The position numbers were made by a program, and so were the translations under genes. The notes below the pieces were generated by a model that was given only the letters and a program-made list of their open reading frames with translations, was not told where the DNA came from and made no database searches. A stretch of 64,000 nucleotides of DNA from Oscillospiraceae bacterium (lineage in GTDB: Bacteria; Bacillota; Clostridia; Oscillospirales; Oscillospiraceae): contig AP025583.1 of assembly GCA_022846095.1 (NCBI GenBank), positions 3,745,279-3,809,278 on the forward strand. Reading direction: 5' to 3'. Shown here one piece after another: positions 59,092 to 64,000 of the stretch. Positions within the stretch are counted from its first letter, which is position 1; every line of letters starts with the position of its first letter.

Positions 59092-59369
59092 GTATGCAAA
59101 TTTTGGTTGCACCAATCACTAGGTTATAATAAAATTATCAAGGCGTTTTGCGCCCAAATAAAAAACGTCCCCGCTGTAGCAGCAGAGACGTTCACCCGCG
59201 CCAGGCCGGCAGACTGACCGAAAGCCACCGCGGGCGCCCTGATAAGGTGTCCGCGGGCCAGCCTTGCACACTGGGCAAGCCATTTGCCTTTCACTTAGAC
59301 ACACCTAGTGTCGAAGTGCCCCTACCCTTGGGCGGTCCACTCATACGGATAGTGCTTCGGCCATATTAA
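59092..59369. other. Gene-free stretch with a minus-strand hairpin
   Basis: Near 59157-59193 the minus strand has AACGTCTCTGC...GGGGACGTTTTTTATTT, a terminator-like hairpin. The rest holds no convincing gene. A 61-codon minus frame has no support. Confidence 0.4.
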
Positions 59370-59411
59370 AAGGAGGGCCCAGCAAGCAATGCTTGTTGGG
59401 CCCTCCTTTTG
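59370..59411. terminator. Strong bidirectional terminator
   Basis: GGAGGGCCCAGCAAGC pairs with GCTTGTTGGGCCCTCC (one wobble) around AAT, with AAAA before and TTTT after. It insulates the region on both sides. Confidence 0.8.
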
Positions 59412-59424
59412 CCATGGATACATT

Positions 59425-59452
59425 TGGAGCAGGTGACGAGGCTCGAACTCGC
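59425..59452 (-). other. tRNA 3'-end fragment, probable integration (att) site
   Basis: On the minus strand, GCGAG, TTCGAGC and CTCGT form a tRNA T-arm. They are followed by CACCTGC (acceptor 3' half), a discriminator T and encoded CCA. No anticodon or D-arm follows upstream. Such 3' scars are left where elements integrate into tRNA genes, and the broken integrase gene lies 90 bases away. Confidence 0.6.
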
Positions 59453-59542
59453 TACTTATCAAACGATAAAATTTTGTCGATTCCTGTATAATGAATGTTG
59501 GCAGTAAACAAGTACCAATTTTATACGGGAGGCATTTATCCT

Positions 59543-59959
59543 ATGCATATTTCAGAAATTTTAAGCACGGATGTTAAATTTTCAGTATTTGCAGACTGGT
59601 GGTTTGAGAGTTATGGCGAAATAAATTTGAAAGAGAGATCGATAGAACGTTATGCTGAATTTAGGGCGTGAACGTATGAAGCTCTTGGTAATATATTGAT
59701 AAAAGATATACATGCCATTCACGTGCAAATGTTTATCGACAGTCTCAGTAAAGATGGCGTAAACAGCAGAACTGGCGGTGGGTTGAGCCCAAAAACAATA
59801 AGAGGTTACTTGGGCTTTATTTCAGATATAATGAAATATGCATGGAGAATGGAATTGATTTGTGCAAATCCATGTACTCGTGTGGTTCCCCCTAGACGAA
59901 AAAATAGCTACTTTTTTGCCAATCTCAACGCAATATTTCAAGAGCCAGATGGCCTGTAG
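59543..59959 (+). pseudogene. Tyrosine recombinase (integrase), N-terminal part with a nonsense codon and 3' truncation
   Basis: The frame from the ATG at 59543 translates as an integrase core-binding (SAM-like) domain (SVFADWWFESYGEINLKE, IHAIHVQMFIDSLSKDG, LSPKTIRGYLGFISDIMKYA). It has an in-frame TGA at 59669-59671 and no catalytic domain. After codon 120 the protein sequence loses all similarity to integrases and ends. It is much more AT-rich than its surroundings, a sign of transfer. Confidence 0.8.
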
Positions 59960-60023
59960 GCCTTGATTTTACAGGGTTTTCCGGCCCTCTAACTGTTTTT
60001 GGCCCGGGGTGTTTTCGGTGAAA

Positions 60024-60046
60024 TGGTGCCCAAATGGTGCCCAAAT
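60024..60046. repeat. Short tandem repeat AAATGGTGCCC x2
   Basis: The 11-base unit occurs twice in a row followed by AAAT, downstream of the integrase catalytic-domain gene. It could be an integrase arm-binding site or part of an attachment site (inference). Confidence 0.4.
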
Positions 60047-60095
60047 TTCATGCCGACCCTTGCGGGGCTATGAAACGCGGCGATAAGATACGCCG

Positions 60096-61238
60096 TCACA
60101 GGGACATTTCCCGGTCTTTTTTCTTGGCCGGGGCCGTCCGCTCCTGCTTGGCCTTATCCAACATGGGGGCCGGGTGTACGGCGGCGTGGTATGCGTCCAG
60201 CACCTCTTTCTTGCGTTCCAGGCGTACATCCACATACCGGGCCGTCACCGCTTCAAAGTTCATGGAGAGGCCCAGGGAGGCCTCGATCCCGGCCAGCGTG
60301 TGCCCCAGCACCTCGCCCACCGTGTAGAAGTCCCCGGTCAGTTGGTGCATATTGGTGGCCGCCGTGTGGCGCAGATCGTGGAAACGGATATGGGGCATAT
60401 CCAGCCCGGCCAGAAGCTTCCCGAAGCCGCTGGAAATCCAGTTGGCCGCCTGGGGCGCTCCGTTGGCCTTGCAGACCACAAGATCGTTTTCATAGAAAGG
60501 CCGCCCCTCTTGCCGGGCGGCTTGCTTGTCGGCCTCCAGGCGGGCAAGCTGGCGCTCAAAGAATGGCCGGGCCATGTCGGTAATGGGGAGCCGCCGCCCG
60601 TTGGACTTGGGCGGGGCCATTTCCTGAATGGTGGTGGTATGGGGCGGCACCTTGAACGGAAGCTGTTCCACCACGTCAAAGGTGCCCTGCTCCAAATCCA
60701 CGTTGCGCCAGCGCAGGCCCAGGATCTCCGAGCGGCGCATCCCATACAGTCCGCCCAGCACCACGGGCATTTCCCACTCCGTCCCGGCCACCCGCTCCAT
60801 CAGGGAGCGCACCTGATCCGGGGTGTAGGGGTCGGGGGTTTTGTCCCCCTTGGGCCGCAGTTCTTTTCCGTTAGGGCAAAGGTAAACGTCCCGCTGCCCA
60901 TGATAGGTGAATACATCCCGCTTGAACTCCGCCTTCGTGCTGTCATGGGCGGGCTGAGGCACCACAAAAAAGTCAATCCCTAACTCCTCCAGCACCCGGT
61001 GGGCCAGTGGGAGGTCATAGGCGGAATCTGCCGCCGCGGCTTGAATCGGAATGACATTTTTGTGAACATATTCTATCTGCTCCAGGTAGGGCCGGGAATC
61101 ATGTACATTCCCCGGCGTCACGGTAACCGCGGTGATGATGCCCCAGTCCGGGTCGGTGGTCTGGTGGGACAGGTAGTAAAACCCGTTGGGCTTGCCGGGC
61201 CGCGCCATGTAGCCCGCCTCCGGAACCGTGTGGCTCAC
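60096..61238 (-). pseudogene. Chimeric frame: IS1182-type transposase middle part fused to a tyrosine integrase catalytic domain
   Basis: An open frame of 380 codons from a GTG at 61238. Residues 1 to about 130 match the middle of an IS1182-family DDE transposase (MARPGKPNGFYYLSHQTTD, AAAADSAYDLPLAHRVL, VYLCPNGKELR). From about residue 134 (TPDPYTPDQVRSL) it is a complete tyrosine recombinase catalytic domain with Arg in GLYGMRRSEILGL, HDLRHTAAT and the likely nucleophile Tyr in ARYVDV. The junction is near 60848. The native integrase start is lost, so expression is doubtful. The fusion probably arose by insertion plus deletion. Confidence 0.8.
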
Positions 61239-61794
61239 CTTCTTGTGGGGACGGCGTTTATCCTTTTTAATCTGCTTTGTTCGCTTTGCCCGCCGCTTTC
61301 CCGTCCGCTGTCTCAGCTCCTCCAGCCCTTCCTACTCATATGCATCCAATCGCTTCCAGTAATTCCCGGCTTCCGTCTGTACATCCACCTCATACTCCGA
61401 GGCTCGGGCCGCGTTGGCCTTCACATGGGCGGAGTCCGTCACCGCCAGGCGCCCGCTCACCAAGCCCTGCTCAACGCACTGCCGTACCACTTCCTCAGAC
61501 AGCCGCCGGAATACCTTCCGAGATTCCGGCTTCCGCCGCCGAAGCTGGCTGATCGTACTGTAGTCCGGCACACGCTCATCCAAATCAATGCCAAGATACC
61601 AGCGCAACGCGTTGCTGTCTCTGCACCGCTCCTCGATCTGCCGCTCCGATGGGAGGACGCCCATACTTCCGGCTGTACAGATGGGATGTTTACTCATGCA
61701 CAAAAGACATGTCCAGTGACCGCTCCAGCTTCCGAAGAAGATGATCTTCAGGCACCAGATCCTCTATTGTTACCATGTGGTACTTCAACTGCAT
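60850..61794 (-). pseudogene. Remnant IS1182-family transposase
   Basis: Read on the minus strand from the ATG at 61794, it starts MQLKYHMVTIEDLVPEDHLL as in IS1182 transposases but hits TAA at 61690-61692. The next part (ALRWYLGIDLDERVPDYSTIS, VTDSAHVKANA) is in another frame with a deletion between them, and has TAG at 61332-61334. After that it runs into the chimeric frame. Several lesions show it is dead. Confidence 0.85.
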
Positions 61795-61906
61795 CCCTTC
61801 GCCCCCTTTTCCTATATTATATCATATTCACACCCCTTTTCAGTTGCTTTGTCAACAGCCCCACCGTGGCCAGAAGTCCAGCGGGTTTGGGGGCACCCCA
61901 ACAAGC

Positions 61907-61947
61907 ATTTTCGCGGCGCGAAAATGGCAAGTGTATAGACACTTGCC
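61907..61947. promoter_or_regulatory. Two abutting palindromes upstream of the TetR gene
   Basis: ATTTTCGCG-g-CGCGAAAAT (61907-61925) is directly followed by GGCAAGTGT-atag-ACACTTGCC (61926-61947), both perfect. They lie about 125 bases before the TetR ATG. They may be operators for that regulator, or a transfer origin or end structure of the mobile element. Confidence 0.5.
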
Positions 61948-62070
61948 TTGCTTGCCGCTTACGTGCTCCCCGGAAACGCCTGCATTTTCCAAGCATTTCT
62001 CCAAGGACGCATGACATTTCCCCGCCGCTGTGGTAAACTGTTGGTATCTCAACACAAAGGCGGTGAGGGC

Positions 62071-62691
62071 ATGTCAAAAAAGGGCTATTCCAAGGAAGAA
62101 CGGGAGCAGGTGGGGCAGGATTTGCTGGCGGTGGGGCTGGAAATGCTGTCCCAGCGGGGACTGAAAGGCACCACCCTCCAGGACATCCTCCAAGCCGTCG
62201 GCATCTCCAAGCCGTTTTTTTACGGAAACTATTATACCTCCTTGGCTGAACTGGTGATCCACATCATCAACTACGAGATCACGCTTTTGCTCCGGGAGGT
62301 ACAGCAAAGCGCGGAAAACCAGGATATGAGTTTGGAAGAAATGATCTATCACTTTTTGGATATGGTCACGCATAGCCGCCAGCACCATTTTTTTGTGATG
62401 ACCCAAGAGGAGGAAATGTGGGTATATAAGCATTTAAGCCCGGAGGAGTTTGAAACTTACCAGCAGGGGCAGGCGCGGTTTTATGAACAGGCGCTGGCCC
62501 TCTGGCAGATCCCCCCGGAAAAGTGTACCCCCAAGGAGTTGGGCAACCTGATCCTTTCCGTCATCCTGATCTACAACTCGGCGGCCCGGTCACTCCCATT
62601 CTTCTTCCCAGAGGAATTGGAGCGGACGGCCCAGGCCCAGGCAACCGCCCTTTCTCGGTATCTGGCCTCCCTGGCCGACACAGACAAATAA
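62071..62691 (+). CDS. TetR-family transcriptional regulator
   Basis: This 206-residue protein has an N-terminal helix-turn-helix (residues about 10-55: GLKGTTLQDILQAVGISKPFFYGNYYTSLAELV) and a helical ligand-binding C-terminal domain. The ATG at 62071 has GTGAGG 4 bases upstream. Its target is unknown; there is no adjacent transporter or enzyme. It could control the mobile element or a lost neighbour. Confidence 0.9.
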   Translation: MSKKGYSKEEREQVGQDLLAVGLEMLSQRGLKGTTLQDILQAVGISKPFFYGNYYTSLAELVIHIINYEITLLLREVQQSAENQDMSLEEMIYHFLDMVTHSRQHHFFVMTQEEEMWVYKHLSPEEFETYQQGQARFYEQALALWQIPPEKCTPKELGNLILSVILIYNSAARSLPFFFPEELERTAQAQATALSRYLASLADTDK

Positions 62692-62698
62692 CAGCACG

Positions 62699-62729
62699 CG
62701 GCGCATCGTCCAAACGGTGCGCCGTTTTT
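62699..62729 (+). terminator. Terminator of the TetR gene
   Basis: CGGCGCA pairs with TGCGCCG across a 12-base loop and is followed by five Ts. Confidence 0.75.
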
Positions 62730-62933
62730 CTATGCGCGGGGACTTGCTTTTTTTCAAGTGTTCAGATATAATTCAATTAAATACTATCACAATCATAATC
62801 GTAATTAAAATGCTTGCGGTCACACTATTACAAGCCGCAGAGCAGTTAGCGGGTATTGGTGTGAAGTATGTTTGTGTCTTTAATCCAAAGGCAAAAAATT
62901 ATTCCAAAATATAAGCGTGGGAGGAATTTTAGC

Positions 62934-63419
62934 ATGGGACTGTTTGGAAATCTGTTTAAGGGGCCTCAAGTAGATATGGCAAAAAGTGATGCAAACCGTA
63001 AAAAAATGCGTGTTCTGTTCAATCAAGTGGTAGAAAACGGCGACGACTACAAAGTCCTTTTTGGTTACACAGAAGATGTTAGCCGTTTCAATTACGGTAT
63101 CGTCCACGGCAGCAAAACCAAGATCGGCAATCTGATCGTAGGCTGGAACGAGGCCAGTCAGACCATTGTTGTAATTCCGACTGTTCCCGATCTGTCGGGC
63201 TGCGGCGATGCCACTTTCTACCGGCGGAGCGACATTTTGAAGGCGTATCAGAACAAGTTTCCCACAGACGAATTTATTATTTACCCTGACAGAAAGGGCT
63301 ATATCGGGATCGGTGTCTGTGAATGGCTGGAGGACGAGAAACTGTATGCCTATGTTTCCCAAGACGAGGAGGTAAAGGCGTTCACCGATTTCTTCTTGAA
63401 GCAGTTCCAGAAAAAATAA
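62934..63419 (+). CDS. Hypothetical protein, 161 residues
   Basis: This protein is soluble, with a charged start (MGLFGNLFKGPQVDMAKSDANRKKM) and an alpha/beta pattern, and no family is recognised. The ATG at 62934 has GGGAGGA 9 bases upstream, which supports it over an earlier in-frame ATG at 62868. It leads a tight three-gene set on the + strand and has lower GC than most of the window. Confidence 0.75.
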   Translation: MGLFGNLFKGPQVDMAKSDANRKKMRVLFNQVVENGDDYKVLFGYTEDVSRFNYGIVHGSKTKIGNLIVGWNEASQTIVVIPTVPDLSGCGDATFYRRSDILKAYQNKFPTDEFIIYPDRKGYIGIGVCEWLEDEKLYAYVSQDEEVKAFTDFFLKQFQKK

Positions 63420-63432
63420 GGGGGGTGCTTTC

Positions 63433-63621
63433 ATGCCATGGGGACAAATTGGAGCCGTGCTGGCCGTACTGGTGATCGTATTCGTCGCCGGAAACCTGTG
63501 GTTTCATTTTGTGGAAGCACTATTAAGCCAACTAAAAAAATGGCTTTTAAAAAATAAAAATCCGACAGCATGGCACACCCTGCCGCCGGAACAAGAATGG
63601 GAGGGAAATGAGGATGGTTGA
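63433..63621 (+). CDS. Small membrane protein, 62 residues
   Basis: One N-terminal hydrophobic span (IGAVLAVLVIVFVAGNLWFHFV) is followed by a basic KKWLLKNKN stretch and an acidic end. It overlaps the next gene by eight bases. No family is recognised; its position in the three-gene set suggests it acts with its neighbours. Confidence 0.7.
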   Translation: MPWGQIGAVLAVLVIVFVAGNLWFHFVEALLSQLKKWLLKNKNPTAWHTLPPEQEWEGNEDG

Positions 63622-64000
63622 TCTCGATGAAATCAGAAAACGTGCACAGGCGGCAACGGAGAAAGCGACCGAGTCGCTTCAAAAATCAATAGAGGAAAGC
63701 AATCAGCATATTGAGCAGATGCGGGAAAAATTGAAAGTTTCCGCAGAACCTGACGACGCTACGCAGGATGGAACCGCTCAATCCGCCGCCGCACAACAGC
63801 AGGTCGAACTATTAGGGCAAATGTTCAGCCCGGAAATGTTACAACAACTATCCGTCACCGAGGAAATGATCCGGCAAACGGTAGACCAGAAAGTTGCTGA
63901 GGCTGCCGCTCTAGGAGTTGACGGCCTTATGAGGCAGATGTTTGGTGAAAATATGGGGATTATTTCTGCCACCTTGGAAACGCTGGACATAGAAAACGAA
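63614..64000 (+). CDS. Partial coiled-coil-rich protein, cut by the window end
   Basis: Starts at the ATG 63614 (GAGGG upstream) and remains open at the window edge. The visible 129 residues are Gln/Glu/Ala-rich and probably helical (IRKRAQAATEKATESLQKS, then EMLQQLSVTEEMIRQTVDQK). No family is recognised. It is co-transcribed with the small membrane protein. Confidence 0.75.
   Translation, partial: MVDLDEIRKRAQAATEKATESLQKSIEESNQHIEQMREKLKVSAEPDDATQDGTAQSAAAQQQVELLGQMFSPEMLQQLSVTEEMIRQTVDQKVAEAAALGVDGLMRQMFGENMGIISATLETLDIENE

Noticed and set aside
59119-59304. A 61-codon minus frame with several cysteines
   Set aside because: No ribosome site or family match; it overlaps a terminator-like hairpin.
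62811-62914. A 34-codon + frame ahead of the hypothetical gene
   Set aside because: Too short, no convincing ribosome site and no recognised homology; left unannotated.
1-64000. CRISPR array, rRNA or intact tRNA genes
   Set aside because: I saw no regularly spaced repeats, no rRNA sequence and only the tRNA 3' fragment at 59425-59452.

Overview
The window is about 65% GC and densely packed, mostly with minus-strand operons. It reads as a chromosome segment of a strictly anaerobic, high-GC Firmicute; Oscillospiraceae-like (Flavonifractor / Intestinimonas type) is my inference. Supporting signs are AGGAGG-type ribosome sites, lipobox lipoproteins, SLH domains, ETF and acyl-CoA dehydrogenase genes, an aldehyde:ferredoxin oxidoreductase homologue and a B12 riboswitch. 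The last 6 kb are a scar of mobile elements with more AT-rich islands.

1-12.6 kb (+ strand): the end of an acyl-CoA:carboxylate CoA-transferase gene, then a long operon behind a near-consensus sigma-54 (-24/-12) promoter. It encodes an acyl-CoA dehydrogenase, a FabZ-like hot-dog protein, a 2-oxoacid dehydrogenase complex and both ETF subunits. The E2 is split into a bare catalytic domain and a free 79-residue lipoyl protein. Lin0512-family and AcoX/NAD-kinase-like accessory genes, E1 alpha/beta and E3 complete the set. A second sigma-54-type promoter precedes a metallo-beta-lactamase-fold gene and a lipoate-protein ligase, so the ligase is probably co-regulated with the lipoyl protein it would load. 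The likely logic is 2-oxoacid to acyl-CoA, then acyl-CoA/enoyl-CoA redox through ETF, with CoA recycled by the transferase.

12.7-18.7 kb: two short-chain dehydrogenases flank an old-yellow-enzyme/FadH-type flavo-iron-sulfur reductase, with a LysR regulator and a divergent MFS transporter. This looks like a small-molecule uptake and reduction module of unknown substrate. 19-25.3 kb (- strand): a FecBCD-type ABC importer, XdhC, an aldehyde:ferredoxin oxidoreductase family protein and a tyrosine phosphatase form one operon with a palindrome-flanked promoter. 25.4-33.1 kb (- strand): an arsenosugar-biosynthesis-like set (ArsS radical SAM, TIGR04282 and TIGR04283 glycosyltransferases, CxxC peroxidase-like protein, CCG Fe-S protein, two TVP38 membrane proteins) is bracketed by two multi-domain rhodanese lipoproteins. 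No arsM is present.

33.8-49.0 kb (- strand): a cobalamin riboswitch with a transcription terminator leads an operon for a CobN/ChlI/ChlD-type metal chelatase, a radical SAM/SPASM protein, a second FecBCD-type importer and a heterodimeric ABC exporter. 49.2-57.9 kb: a uridine-kinase-like protein, an SLH surface protein with a decayed 5'-nucleotidase domain, and a MoxR/DUF58/DUF4129-like/InlB-repeat lipoprotein operon headed by an ECF transporter S component with a structured leader.

58-64 kb: an IS481-family element with unusually long (25 bp) flanking direct repeats, a tRNA 3'-end scar next to a broken integrase, an IS1182 transposase remnant fused in frame to an integrase catalytic domain, a TetR regulator preceded by two abutting palindromes, and three unrecognised genes, the last cut by the window edge.
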